A DNA stretch of 34,582 nucleotides from positions 1-34,582 of the forward strand of contig JALSHG010000002.1 in assembly GCA_026982355.1 (NCBI GenBank), given 5' to 3'. Position numbers and translations under genes: made by a program. Each line of letters begins with the position of its first letter. The stretch's first letter is position 1. The notes under the pieces were generated by a model. That model was not told the origin of the DNA and ran no database searches. It worked only from the letters and a program-made list of their open reading frames with translations. This stretch comes from Thermodesulfovibrio sp. (GTDB taxonomy: Bacteria > Nitrospirota > Thermodesulfovibrionia > UBA6902). Shown here piece by piece: positions 1 through 6,837 of the stretch.

Positions 1-239
1 ATCAGGATCATCATGCCGTCGATCAGTTCCTCGGCGGGGAATATTCCCTCATCCATGCTTTTCCGGATACGGTACATGACCCCGATTCCCTCGGATTTGA
101 CCATGTGCGCGCCGATGACGGCTGTGAGTATTACTATAAGTATTGTATTGAAAGTGCCTATGAACGTGCCGATTTTTATTAAAAGCGCCAACTCTGCAAC
201 AGGCACTATGACGAACAGCAGAAATAATTTGAGCAACAT
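1..239 (-). CDS. fxsA: FxsA family membrane protein, 3' end outside window
   Basis: Reading the minus strand from an ATG at 239 gives 79 codons open to the window edge. The N-terminus is a hydrophobic segment with VPVAELALLIKIG, followed by a second hydrophobic stretch (NTILIVILTAVIGAHMV) and then EGIFPAEELIDGMMIL. This order (P-x-x-E-L in the first helix, T-x-x-x-G-A near the second, PAEELIDG after a short charged loop) is typical of the FxsA family of small cytoplasmic-membrane proteins, named after suppression of phage F exclusion. The cellular role is poorly defined. The C-terminal part is missing from the window. It diverges from the J-domain gene. No strong ribosome binding site is seen, only an A-rich AAAAGA next to the ATG. 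Confidence 0.8.
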   Translation of the reverse strand, partial: MLLKLFLLFVIVPVAELALLIKIGTFIGTFNTILIVILTAVIGAHMVKSEGIGVMYRIRKSMDEGIFPAEELIDGMMIL

Positions 240-366
240 TCTTTTAAACTATCATTGCGGGTATGAAAGTGTCAATCATGTTAAACCGCCGGAGTGGATT
301 ATATAACGGTCTTGTTATATAATTTTGCGAAAGGATGATTTCCAGCGATATCTTAAGGCAAGTCTT

Positions 367-1059
367 ATGAAAAACCGGCGCAACTACTACCGCATTCTTC
401 AGGTTCAGCCCGATGCACCTCCGGAGGTCATCAGGGCGAGCTACCGAACGCTCATGCGGGAATTGAAACAGCATCCCGATCTCGGGGGTGATCAGTGGAA
501 TGCCGGCATTCTCAATGAAGCATATGAGACCCTCGGTAATCCGGGGAGACGTGCGGAATACGACAAAAGGCTTTTTGAGACATATATCAAAAGACCATTT
601 CCTGAAAAAGCCCCTGAGAAGAAATCCGTCATGAGCCTTTTCTGTCCTTTCTGCAAAAGGCCCATGGCGAGACGCACGGAATCCGGCGAAGGCTGTCCTG
701 CATGCAGGGACCCACTGGAGCCTCACGGCGGCCATGAGACATTCAACCGGGCGCAACGGCGCTCCTCATGGCGGATCAGAAAGCCGGGAAAACTACTGTA
801 CTATTATTCACGGCCGGAGAAAGAACAAAGCGCGGAAATGATAGACATCTCCACCGGCGGAATCCGGTTTATGTGCGAGGAGATGCCGGGAGAGGAGTCC
901 ACCATCAGGCTGAGCAGCCCTTTATTGAGGGCCACTGCCAGAGTGACGAATTACCGGAAAAGTGAACTTCACGGTAAGATATATTATGCCGTGGGCGCCA
1001 GGTTTTTAAGCGTTGCCTTTACAAAAACAAAGGGATCGTTTATTTCCATCCTCGCCTGA
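367..1059 (+). CDS. J-domain / zinc-ribbon / PilZ fusion protein
   Basis: A 230-residue protein with three parts. Residues 5-70 form a DnaJ J-domain with the HPD tripeptide at 36-38, which in this family stimulates the Hsp70 DnaK. Residues 93-113 hold two CxxC pairs (C93/C96, C110/C113), a likely zinc ribbon. Residues 128-228 look like a PilZ domain: an RxxxR-type basic motif near 128-132 and DISTGG at 160-165 match the c-di-GMP-binding signature (RxxxR, then D/NxSxxG). The frame is open upstream to a TTG at 325, but a TATAAT at 318-323 makes the ATG at 367 the more likely start. An 11-codon leader frame (335-370) ends in an ATGA overlap with this ATG. The inferred role is a chaperone adaptor responding to c-di-GMP; client unknown. 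Confidence 0.8.
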   Translation: MKNRRNYYRILQVQPDAPPEVIRASYRTLMRELKQHPDLGGDQWNAGILNEAYETLGNPGRRAEYDKRLFETYIKRPFPEKAPEKKSVMSLFCPFCKRPMARRTESGEGCPACRDPLEPHGGHETFNRAQRRSSWRIRKPGKLLYYYSRPEKEQSAEMIDISTGGIRFMCEEMPGEESTIRLSSPLLRATARVTNYRKSELHGKIYYAVGARFLSVAFTKTKGSFISILA

Positions 1060-1132
1060 CCTCGCCCTTGCCGGGCCCGGGCCGATCAAATAATAAACCT
1101 TCTTTATAACCTAAAATAATATAAAAAGTCAC

Positions 1133-1160
1133 CTGTCAGAAATGACAGTATATTTTTTTT
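1133..1160 (+). terminator. Probable intrinsic terminator of the J-domain/PilZ gene
   Basis: A 6-bp stem CTGTCA/TGACAG with a GAAA loop (1133-1148) is followed by TATATTTTTTTT. It lies 74 bases after the stop of the upstream plus-strand gene. The stem is short, so efficiency may be modest. Confidence 0.5.
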
Positions 1161-1219
1161 CAACGGACTTGATAGAATTAAATCTTAGATTTTTCAATTC
1201 ATGTCTGCCGGTTCGGAAG

Positions 1220-1258
1220 AAAAAAAACGAAAGCAGGCCGAAACGGCATGCTTTCGTT
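1220..1258 (-). terminator. Minus-strand hairpin terminator downstream of the small RNA
   Basis: AACGAAAGCA (1226-1235) pairs perfectly with TGCTTTCGTT (1249-1258), with a nested GCCG/CGGC stem inside. On the minus strand the stem is followed by a run of seven to eight T. No minus-strand protein gene lies upstream, so it probably backs up the terminator of the small RNA at 1290-1442. Confidence 0.55.
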
Positions 1259-1289
1259 AAGTAATAGAGATAACCGCCGGGATTTAAAA

Positions 1290-1442
1290 GAAAAAAATAA
1301 AGGATGCTGACCCATATTTAGGGGACATGGCTGAAGTAAAAGGTTGGGCTCTCAGCATAGGCAGGGAAAACCTTTTTACTCAGGTGTCAGCATCCTTTAT
1401 GAGAAATATCTCCTGGAATCTGTCTGTTTATTAACTACCGTC
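1290..1442 (-). ncRNA. Candidate structured small RNA, about 150 nt
   Basis: On the minus strand a strong promoter (see 1449-1500) would start a transcript near 1442. The transcript folds into a three-way junction. A 15-bp closing stem (1297-1311 with 1386-1400) has no mismatch. A 14-bp stem with two single-base bulges pairs 1331-1345 with 1369-1383. A small hairpin CCAT/ATGG pairs 1312-1315 with 1327-1330. On the minus strand the closing stem is followed by TTTATTTTTTTC, so the whole fold can act as an intrinsic terminator. I could not match it to SRP RNA, tmRNA, RNase P or the riboswitch classes I know; a GCTGAGAG in the large loop recalls the TPP riboswitch, but the other conserved TPP segments are absent. 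There is no minus-strand gene downstream, so a trans-acting small RNA is more likely than a riboswitch. A divergent 6S RNA is not excluded. Confidence 0.55.
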
Positions 1443-1448
1443 TTATCT

Positions 1449-1500
1449 ATAATACTACTTATGAACGATTAATGCAATAGATGAAAAAAAATTTTTTTAC
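1449..1500 (-). promoter_or_regulatory. Strong promoter for the minus-strand small RNA
   Basis: On the minus strand TTGCAT (-35, 1472-1477) and TATTAT (-10, 1449-1454) are separated by exactly 17 bases. Directly upstream of the -35 lies an A-run/T-run stretch (1483-1498) resembling an UP element. Transcription would start near 1442. Confidence 0.55.
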
Positions 1501-1542
1501 TGATTTGCTTTTAATCGTCCCGGCCGCCCGTGCATCACAGGC

Positions 1543-1571
1543 CTTACATAAACCGGAAATTTAAGTATACT
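1543..1571 (+). promoter_or_regulatory. Possible promoter of the phosphatase gene
   Basis: CTTACA (1543-1548) and TATACT (1566-1571) with a 17-base spacer lie about 95 bases upstream of the start codon. Match to sigma-70 consensus is moderate. Confidence 0.35.
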
Positions 1572-1665
1572 AAAAACTGTAATTTTTTACAAGTACGCGG
1601 AAACTTTTTTTCAGTTTGCAGGTACAAGACATTACTTGACGGCATCCGCACGGAGGAACATGAAC

Positions 1666-2505
1666 ATGAACGCCAGCCGGAAGAACCTGATAATATTTAC
1701 AGATATGGACGGGACGCTTCTTGACACCGGGTACTCTTTCAAAAAGGCGCTGCCCGCCCTTAAACTGATCAAGGAAAAAGAGATACCCCTTGTATTGTGC
1801 TCCAGTAAAACACGGGCGGAAATCGAGCATTACAGGAGGCGGCTTGAAAACACCCATCCGTTTGTTTCCGAAAACGGCGGGGGTGTTTTTATCCCGAAAA
1901 ATTATTTCAGGCCGGGAATATTGAGCCGCGGCCCCGCCGGGTCGCGGCCGGGGGATTATATTGTCATAAGGCTCGGAACGGACTATGCCGGTTTGAGAAA
2001 GGCGCTCAGGGAGCTGCGTTCAGAGGGATTCGACATTACCGGGTTCGGCGATATGAGCATCGCGGAGATCGCGGCGCTGACGGGTCTGGAGATTTCAGAG
2101 GCGGCGATGGCGGCGCAGAGGGATTTCGATGAGCCGTTTAAGTTCGAGGGAGATGAAACGGCATTAAGAAAACTCCTGCAGCGAATCCGCTCCGGAGGAC
2201 TTGATTATACTAAGGGGGAACTGTTACATCTGACAGGTAACAACGACAAGGGCAGGGCGGTGGAGATACTGAAACAACTGTATACGCGTCAATACGGCGC
2301 GATCGTCACCGCCGCCCTCGGCGACAGCCCCAATGACATAGAGATGCTGAAAAAAGTCGATTACCCCATTGTCGTCAGGAAAAACGACGGGAGCTGTAGC
2401 CCGCAGGTTCTCAGAGAAGTTGAAGGCTGTATCAAAGCCGACGGCCCCGGGCCTGAGGGATGGAACAGTGCGGTGATGAAATTACTTGAAACCGTGCTCC
2501 TCTGA
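1666..2505 (+). CDS. Mannosyl-3-phosphoglycerate phosphatase-like HAD hydrolase
   Basis: About 279 residues, HAD superfamily type IIB. The N-terminus has [10 protein letters not shown] (nucleophile Asp plus general acid/base Asp), then [15 protein letters not shown] (motif II), a [10 protein letters not shown] segment typical of the mannosyl-3-phosphoglycerate phosphatase/YedP group, a KGRAVEIL lysine (motif III) and [12 protein letters not shown] (motif IV, Mg binding). The expected reaction is dephosphorylation of mannosyl-3-phosphoglycerate to mannosylglycerate, a compatible solute; the partner synthase is not in the window, so the substrate is an inference. GGAGG at 1652-1656 sits 9 bases before the ATG at 1666 and only 3 before one at 1660, so 1666 is preferred. 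The 3' end overlaps the convergent panB by 24 bases. Confidence 0.8.
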   Translation: MNASRKNLIIFTDMDGTLLDTGYSFKKALPALKLIKEKEIPLVLCSSKTRAEIEHYRRRLENTHPFVSENGGGVFIPKNYFRPGILSRGPAGSRPGDYIVIRLGTDYAGLRKALRELRSEGFDITGFGDMSIAEIAALTGLEISEAAMAAQRDFDEPFKFEGDETALRKLLQRIRSGGLDYTKGELLHLTGNNDKGRAVEILKQLYTRQYGAIVTAALGDSPNDIEMLKKVDYPIVVRKNDGSCSPQVLREVEGCIKADGPGPEGWNSAVMKLLETVLL

Positions 2506-3282
2506 GGGGAATATTCCCCTTTCTATTTCCTCTTTATACGTTTTAACCGCCTCCAATGCATCTTTTCGTATATTTGCGTATTGCTTGACGAACCTGGGGA
2601 CAAACCTGTCGAAGAGGCCGATAACGTCATAAAGGACAAGCACCTGGCCGTCGCAGTGGACTCCGGCCCCTATGCCTATGGTTGGGATCGAGAGCTCTTC
2701 CGTGATCCTCCGCGCAAGGTCCATGGGGATGGCTTCCAGCAACAGGGCGAACGCGCCGGCGTCCTCAACAGCGTGAGCTTCCTCAACCAGTTTTTTCGCC
2801 GCTTCATCCGTCTTTCCCTGGACCTTGTATCCTCCCATCCTGTGGATGGACTGCGGTGTAAGGCCGATATGCGCCATTACGGGGATGTCCGATCTGGTCA
2901 TGGCCCGGATGTGTCCGGCGACTTCCGCGCCGCCTTCCATTTTGACGGCGGAGGCGCCTGCCTCCTTGAGGAACCTCCCGGCGTTCCTTACGGCATCGGA
3001 AATGCCCGTGTGGTAGGACATAAACGGCATGTCCCCTATCACCATTGCGTTTCTGACGGCCCTCGAAACTATCCTTGTATGGTAGATCATTTCATCCATG
3101 GTTACGGGCAGCGTGTTTTCCAGTCCCTGCACGACCATGCCGAGAGAATCCCCCACAAGAACGGCGTCTATTCCCGCCTCGTCCACGATACGCGCGAAGG
3201 GATAATCATATGCCGTAAGCATGGTGATCTTCCCCCCGTTTTTCTTCTTTGCCAGGAAATCCTGTATTGTAAAACCGGCCAT
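2482..3282 (-). CDS. panB: 3-methyl-2-oxobutanoate hydroxymethyltransferase
   Basis: 266 residues, usual PanB length. PanB transfers a hydroxymethyl group from 5,10-methylene-tetrahydrofolate to 2-oxoisovalerate, giving ketopantoate, the first committed step of pantothenate and CoA synthesis. Family motifs are present: [11 protein letters not shown] near 20-30, VGDSLGMV at 43-50 (Mg ligand Asp), KMEGG at 114-118, HIGLTPQS near 138 and the catalytic glutamate in LLEAIP (E183). It is the last gene after slyD, from which a 213-bp repeat separates it. The only ribosome binding site is TAAGG at 3291-3295, 8 bases before the ATG, and it belongs to the repeat end. The use of a folate cofactor fits the nearby folE-metV-metF genes. 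Confidence 0.95.
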   Translation of the reverse strand: MAGFTIQDFLAKKKNGGKITMLTAYDYPFARIVDEAGIDAVLVGDSLGMVVQGLENTLPVTMDEMIYHTRIVSRAVRNAMVIGDMPFMSYHTGISDAVRNAGRFLKEAGASAVKMEGGAEVAGHIRAMTRSDIPVMAHIGLTPQSIHRMGGYKVQGKTDEAAKKLVEEAHAVEDAGAFALLLEAIPMDLARRITEELSIPTIGIGAGVHCDGQVLVLYDVIGLFDRFVPRFVKQYANIRKDALEAVKTYKEEIERGIFPSEEHGFK

Positions 3283-3290
3283 ATTGTTTA

Positions 3291-3503
3291 CCTTACAGTG
3301 GCATAAAAATGCCGCCCGCGGGCAGGGGAGTCCGGCGGAAAAGCTTTATCCGCGATACCTTGGAGAGTATTCCGCACGGCTTATCGACATCCTCTGGAAT
3401 TTCACTCTCCGTCACGTCCTGCAATAAAGACATATTTCCGGTATCCCATCGCTTTATAAAGGTTTTACGGCGGACTCCCCTGCCGGCTTGTGCAACATTA
3501 AGG
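3291..3503 (-). repeat. Long dispersed repeat, copy 1 (slyD/panB junction)
   Basis: 213 bp from CCTTACAG to CATTAAGG. The two ends are imperfect inverted repeats: each begins CCTTA, then two or three variable bases, then TTGCA/GGCATAA, then a G/C-rich stretch with GCAGGGGAGTCCG. It fills almost all of the gap: one base separates it from the slyD stop codon and 8 bases from the panB start. Internal sequence matches the copies at 17114-17316 and 20762-20975. No convincing target-site duplication is visible. Confidence 0.85.
3293..3433 (-). CDS. Repeat-encoded small open frame, copy 1 (frameshifted)
   Basis: 46 codons beginning [15 protein letters not shown], then VDKPCGI. After that point a one-base deletion relative to the copies at 17246 and 20905 changes the frame, so the C-terminal half (arginine- and proline-rich) is unlike theirs. 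The stop codon TAA at 3293-3295 is part of the TAAGG that also serves as the likely ribosome binding site of panB, so translation of the two could be coupled. The start has only a weak GGA upstream. No family is recognised. The other strand is also open here, so coding status is uncertain. Confidence 0.3.
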   Translation of the reverse strand: MSLLQDVTESEIPEDVDKPCGILSKVSRIKLFRRTPLPAGGIFMPL

Positions 3504-3504
3504 T

Positions 3505-3933
3505 TTACCCTACTATCTCCACCAGTTGCAGATCAAAGATCAGCTCCTTGCCGGCCAGGGGATGATTCGCGTCCATCATAAAGCCGTTTTCGGTGCGGTC
3601 TACTACTGTTACGAAGAAAGAGCTGCCGTCCGGTTTATGCATCTGGACGGTCTGACCGATTTGAGGGTCAAAATCCGCCGGGGCGTTTTCCCTCCTGAAT
3701 TCAAAGACCTTTCTTTCATCACGCGGACCGTAGGCATCCTCAGGGGGGATTGTTATTGTCTTCGTCTCGTTTGCGGACATCCCGACGATCCCCCTTTCAA
3801 AGCCCGGGATCGCCGTTCCCTCGCCGATGGTAAACTCTATCGGGGCCGTCTTTACCGATGTCTCGACCACGTTTCCATTTGCGTCCTTTAAAGTGTAATG
3901 CACCTTCACCCTGTCTCCAGCCTTTGCCTGCAT
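3505..3933 (-). CDS. slyD: FKBP-type peptidyl-prolyl isomerase, SlyD-like
   Basis: 142 residues. The start KAGDRVKVHYTLKDANGNVVETS, the middle FTIGEGTAIPGFERGIVGM, and PPEDAYGPRD are the FKBP fold with the SlyD-type insert-in-flap region (residues about 66-125), ending DLQLVEIVG. These enzymes catalyse prolyl cis-trans isomerisation and act as cytosolic folding chaperones. The His-rich metal-binding tail of E. coli SlyD is absent, so it resembles the short SlyD forms. A strong ribosome binding site (GAGGAGGG, plus-strand 3939-3946) precedes the ATG. The TATAAT-type promoter at 3990-3998 starts a leader of about 50 bases. panB follows beyond a repeat copy. Confidence 0.9.
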   Translation of the reverse strand: MQAKAGDRVKVHYTLKDANGNVVETSVKTAPIEFTIGEGTAIPGFERGIVGMSANETKTITIPPEDAYGPRDERKVFEFRRENAPADFDPQIGQTVQMHKPDGSSFFVTVVDRTENGFMMDANHPLAGKELIFDLQLVEIVG

Positions 3934-3989
3934 TGATTCCCTCCTCGGTTAAATTTTTTACTACAGAAATTGTCCTTTCCAATCGCACA

Positions 3990-3998
3990 ATTATAACA
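3990..3998 (-). promoter_or_regulatory. Extended -10 promoter of slyD-panB
   Basis: Minus strand TGTTATAAT, a TGn extended -10 with a perfect TATAAT, about 50 bases before the slyD start. The -35 region is poor, as is common with extended -10 promoters. Confidence 0.5.
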
Positions 3999-4017
3999 CA
4001 TCGGCGTGGCAAATAAT

Positions 4018-4100
4018 CCGTGCGTTTGCATGAAAACACCAACCGTCCCCGCGAACTCTGCTCTCCTGCCCGCGGGCGGGATTTTTATGCCGCTGTAAGG
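4018..4100. repeat. Short palindromic repeat copy (lgt/slyD junction)
   Basis: The right end (plus strand) GGGATTTTTATGCCGCTGTAAGG is close to the reverse complement of the left end of copy 1. The left end GTTTGCATGAAAACACC resembles the left end of the copy at 32277. Both ends are therefore of the same type, which makes the copy palindromic and its orientation undefined. It begins within two bases of the lgt stop codon. Confidence 0.65.
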
Positions 4101-4101
4101 T

Positions 4102-4953
4102 TTAAGGATGAGACTGCCGCCGCCCTCTGCGCCTGAGAACAATAATGCCGGTTCCGGCCAGTATCATGAAAAGGCAGAGTATCTGGCCCATGCTCAGGAA
4201 CCCGAAAAACAGCCCGAGCTGGCTGTCCGGTTCGCGGACGAATTCTATGAAGAACCTCACGGTTCCGTATCCGATGATATACAGCGCGAGAAAAAACCCG
4301 CCGAAAAATTTCCGGTTGCGGATTTTCCAGAGGACGAGAAACAGGAAAATCCCCTCGAAAAACGCCTCGTACAACTGCGACGGATGCCTGAGCTGGTTGG
4401 TCCTGTCAAGCGGGAAATACATGCCCCACGGCACTGACGTGACGCGCCCGTACAATTCACCGTTGATGAAATTCCCTATTCTGCCGAATGTGTATCCAAG
4501 GGGGATTGACGGTATGAGAAAGTCCCCGAATCTCCAGAAGTTCACCTTGTACCTGTAACAGAACAACGCGGAAGCCGAGATCACGCCGATCAGCCCGCCG
4601 TGGTAAGACATCCCTGCAAGACCCGTGAAGTGAAAGCCTCCCGAAAAACTGAAGGGCAGGAATATTTCGAGCGGATGCGCAATATAATAATCAAGATTGT
4701 AAAAGACAACATAGCCGATCCGCGCCCCGAGCATGAGGCCGAGAACGGCCCATACAAAGTAATTGTCGACTATCTCCCTTGGATAATCATACTCTTTCTT
4801 TTTCAGCCTGTAGGCTGACAACAGGTATACAGCGGCAAAGGCGACAATATACATCAGCCCGTAGTAGCGTATCTGAAACTCCCCGATGCGGATAATGTAA
4901 GGTTTGATGTGTTCCGGCATGTGCTGCCAGAAGCTTATGAACTCATTTGCCAT
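4102..4953 (-). CDS. lgt: Prolipoprotein diacylglyceryl transferase
   Basis: 283 residues with about seven membrane segments. Lgt moves the diacylglyceryl group of phosphatidylglycerol to the lipobox cysteine of prolipoproteins at the inner membrane, the first step of lipoprotein maturation. Hallmarks: YYGLMYIVAF near 30-39, HGGLIG at 118-123, the Lgt signature GRIGNFINGELYGR at 157-170, RHPSQLYEA at 189-197, and a terminal RxR-rich cytosolic tail. The gene lies 10 bases after the small membrane-protein gene, at the end of the folE-metV-metF group. A short palindromic repeat follows its stop codon. Confidence 0.95.
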   Translation of the reverse strand: MANEFISFWQHMPEHIKPYIIRIGEFQIRYYGLMYIVAFAAVYLLSAYRLKKKEYDYPREIVDNYFVWAVLGLMLGARIGYVVFYNLDYYIAHPLEIFLPFSFSGGFHFTGLAGMSYHGGLIGVISASALFCYRYKVNFWRFGDFLIPSIPLGYTFGRIGNFINGELYGRVTSVPWGMYFPLDRTNQLRHPSQLYEAFFEGIFLFLVLWKIRNRKFFGGFFLALYIIGYGTVRFFIEFVREPDSQLGLFFGFLSMGQILCLFMILAGTGIIVLRRRGRRQSHP

Positions 4954-4963
4954 TTAAAACGCC

Positions 4964-5248
4964 CTATGCCGTTGGGTCCCTGAATATCACATGTTTGATA
5001 AAGCGGGAGATTTTTCGCACGGACCGCAGGAAAAAGACCGCGGAGACAGTAAAGATAAGGGCTGCCAGCGCCTTTTCGAAAATCTCCGTATTGCCCATAT
5101 GGAGAAACTGCCGGTTTACTATACTGACCGTACTTAATACGAACAATACAACAACGAAAGTGACCATGAAATGGAAAAGAGCGGCAACAACCATCATTGC
5201 ATAAAACCCGATGCGGCGAAGCATTTTTTTTGTTCCGGAGGCCGGCAT
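4964..5248 (-). CDS. Small two-helix membrane protein of unknown function
   Basis: 94 residues from the ATG at 5248, which lies 7 bases after the metF stop. A longer frame opens at 5344 inside metF, but that part has the composition of an out-of-frame gene and is rejected. Residues about 15-45 are strongly hydrophobic (FYAMMVVAALFHFMVTFVVV and onwards), and a second helix (ALAALIFTVSAVFFL) is followed by a basic tail (RSVRKISRFIKH). I recognise no family. Its position between metF and lgt, with 10 bases to lgt, suggests co-transcription only. Confidence 0.6.
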   Translation of the reverse strand: MPASGTKKMLRRIGFYAMMVVAALFHFMVTFVVVLFVLSTVSIVNRQFLHMGNTEIFEKALAALIFTVSAVFFLRSVRKISRFIKHVIFRDPTA

Positions 5249-5255
5249 GCTCAAC

Positions 5256-6137
5256 TCATAACAGCCCGGCCCTCTCCATGATGAGCGGCACCTTGTCTTC
5301 AGCGCCGATGGCCATGATATGAACGCCGTCACATATCTTTTCATCGCGCAACTGTTTAATGTGGCGCGCCGCGATATTTATTCCCGCGTCAAGGGCTTTT
5401 TCTTTTCCGGCGGCCTTCAGCTCCTCGATGAGACCGGGAGGCACCGTGATGCCGGGAACGAACTTGTTCATGTAATTCGCCATTCCGGCGCTCTTCAGGA
5501 GAACCAGCCCGGCGAGCACTTTAACGGAAAATTTCCTTGCATGTTTCATGAAGTCCCTGAACTTGTCAATATCATAAATCGCCTGGGTCTGGAAAAATTT
5601 CGCACCTGCGCTGACTTTCTTCTCGAACTTCATGAGCTGTGGTTCAATCGGATTTGCCTCGGGCGTCACCACGGCGCCCTGGAAGAAATCGGTCGCCCCT
5701 TTCATTTCATTGCCCATCATGTCCCTGCCGTTATTCAGTGAATCAACCACCCTGAGGAGCTGGACCGATTCAATGTCATATACGGCCTTTGCGCCCTTGT
5801 GGTCCCCTGCGTCAGGATGGTCGCCGGTCATGCACAGGACGTTTTTGATTCCCAGCACGCTTGCGCCGAGCAGGTCGGACTGAAGGCCGATGCGGTTGCG
5901 GTCCCTGCAGGTCACCTGAAGTATCGGCTCGTGCCCCATGTCCAGGAGTATCTTGCATATCGACAGGGAGTTTATCCTCATTACAGCGGACTGGTTGTCC
6001 GTTACATTGACGGCGTCAAGTTTGCCTTTAAGCATCTCGGCGTCATGGAGCATTTCTTTTATATCCGTGCCTTTTGGCGGGCCTATTTCTGCCGTAACCA
6101 CGAATTTGCCGGAATTAAGGGCATCTCTGAAATTCAC
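5256..6137 (-). CDS. metF: 5,10-methylenetetrahydrofolate reductase
   Basis: 293 residues, usual MetF length. MetF reduces methylene- to methyl-tetrahydrofolate with FAD. Visible features: VTAEIGPPKGTD near 14-25, NVTDNQSAVMR near 44-54, QVTCRDRNRIGLQSDLLGA near 74-92, the CMTGDHPDAGDH segment near 102-113, and KFFQTQAIYDIDKF in the barrel. It overlaps metV by 4 bases (ATGA), which implies translational coupling. The MetF-MetV arrangement is that of acetogens and other users of the Wood-Ljungdahl methyl branch, where MetV partners MetF and the electron donor is not simply NADH. In this window no other Wood-Ljungdahl gene is present, so the direction of use is inferred. Confidence 0.93.
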   Translation of the reverse strand: MNFRDALNSGKFVVTAEIGPPKGTDIKEMLHDAEMLKGKLDAVNVTDNQSAVMRINSLSICKILLDMGHEPILQVTCRDRNRIGLQSDLLGASVLGIKNVLCMTGDHPDAGDHKGAKAVYDIESVQLLRVVDSLNNGRDMMGNEMKGATDFFQGAVVTPEANPIEPQLMKFEKKVSAGAKFFQTQAIYDIDKFRDFMKHARKFSVKVLAGLVLLKSAGMANYMNKFVPGITVPPGLIEELKAAGKEKALDAGINIAARHIKQLRDEKICDGVHIMAIGAEDKVPLIMERAGLL

Positions 6138-6805
6138 TTTTCAACCTCCTCTTTTTTTTCACGTGCATTAAGGCTCATGGGTTTTTTGTGGGCCGACCAG
6201 TCCTTGGGCTCTGCTATTCGCTTCATATCTTCCAGTTGGTCGAGGCGCTTCAGCCTGTTGTATATTCTCACCCATGCACATTCAATATCGGCGCTGACCT
6301 CGCATTTCCCGTTATTCGTTCCACCGCAGGGACCGTTCAAAAGCCCTTTGGGACACGCGGTAACCGGGCATATCCCGCCTGTTTTATCGAGTATGCATTT
6401 ACCGCACAGGGAGCACCTCTCATCAAACATCTGTATCCTCGTCATGTTGCCGAGAAACAGGGAGTCGTTGGCAGGATAGACAGGTTTATCCTGAAACAGC
6501 TCGACCGCCGTCTGGGTGCCTGCGCCGCAGGACATCACCAGGATGCAATCGGTTTCCGCAAGCGCATCTTTGAACTGTTTCAGCTCGACCTTTGTGCCAA
6601 GCACCTGGCAGCCCGTCTTGCTGACAAAGGTGCCGGTCACCCTTTTGCCTTCAGCTTCAAGCATCTCCTTCATTGCCCGGAGTTCGGGCTCACCGCCTGT
6701 TCCGCAGAGCGTTGCACACTCGGAACAGCCCAGGAGAAAGAGACTGTTGCAGTTTTTGATATTCTCCATCAAGTCGTTATGCTCGCGTTTTTTTGTGATT
6801 ATCAT
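6134..6805 (-). CDS. metV: MetV-like iron-sulfur partner of MetF
   Basis: 223 residues matching the methylenetetrahydrofolate reductase C-terminal (zinc/iron-sulfur) family. Cysteines cluster at C27, C30, C34 (CSECATLCGTGG) and at C131, C134, C137, C146, C151, C160 and C168 (CSLCGKC, then CPVTACPKGLLNGPCGG). The GPCGG segment is diagnostic of MetV. In Moorella-type complexes MetV holds metal centres and links MetF to other redox proteins. A ribosome binding site AGGGAG sits 8 bases before the ATG. The gene is 32 bases after folE and overlaps metF by 4 bases. Confidence 0.88.
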   Translation of the reverse strand: MIITKKREHNDLMENIKNCNSLFLLGCSECATLCGTGGEPELRAMKEMLEAEGKRVTGTFVSKTGCQVLGTKVELKQFKDALAETDCILVMSCGAGTQTAVELFQDKPVYPANDSLFLGNMTRIQMFDERCSLCGKCILDKTGGICPVTACPKGLLNGPCGGTNNGKCEVSADIECAWVRIYNRLKRLDQLEDMKRIAEPKDWSAHKKPMSLNAREKKEEVEK

Positions 6806-6837
6806 TATAATTTCTCCCTGAAAATAAAATATGGTTG

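Larger units (their letters stand above)
1060..1665. other. 600-bp intergenic region without a protein gene
   Basis: No convincing coding region is seen. The stretch holds, from left to right, a plus-strand terminator (1133-1160), a minus-strand hairpin with a T tract (1220-1258), a structured minus-strand RNA candidate (1290-1442), its promoter (1449-1500) and a possible promoter for the downstream plus-strand phosphatase gene (1543-1571). The very A/T-rich sequence around 1481-1497 (a run of A followed by a run of T) sits directly upstream of the minus-strand promoter. Confidence 0.7.

Noticed and set aside
1346-1368. TPP riboswitch suggested by GCTGAGAG in the small RNA loop
   Set aside because: The other invariant TPP segments (ACCUGAU and GCGUAGGGA types) are absent and no thiamine gene follows.
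3285-3510. Target-site duplication (GTTTACC on both sides of repeat copy 1)
   Set aside because: The shared bases include the repeat ends themselves, and the copies at 13668, 17114 and 20762 have no matching flanks.
3309-3581. Plus-strand open frame across repeat copy 1 and the end of slyD
   Set aside because: The repeat part is open and conserved on this strand in all long copies, so it cannot be dismissed on codon pattern. However, there is no ribosome binding site, it runs into slyD antisense, and it opposes all local transcription.
5249-5344. Longer start of the small membrane protein inside metF
   Set aside because: The extra 32 residues overlap metF out of frame and contain no conserved or hydrophobic feature; the ATG at 5248 just past the metF stop is sufficient.
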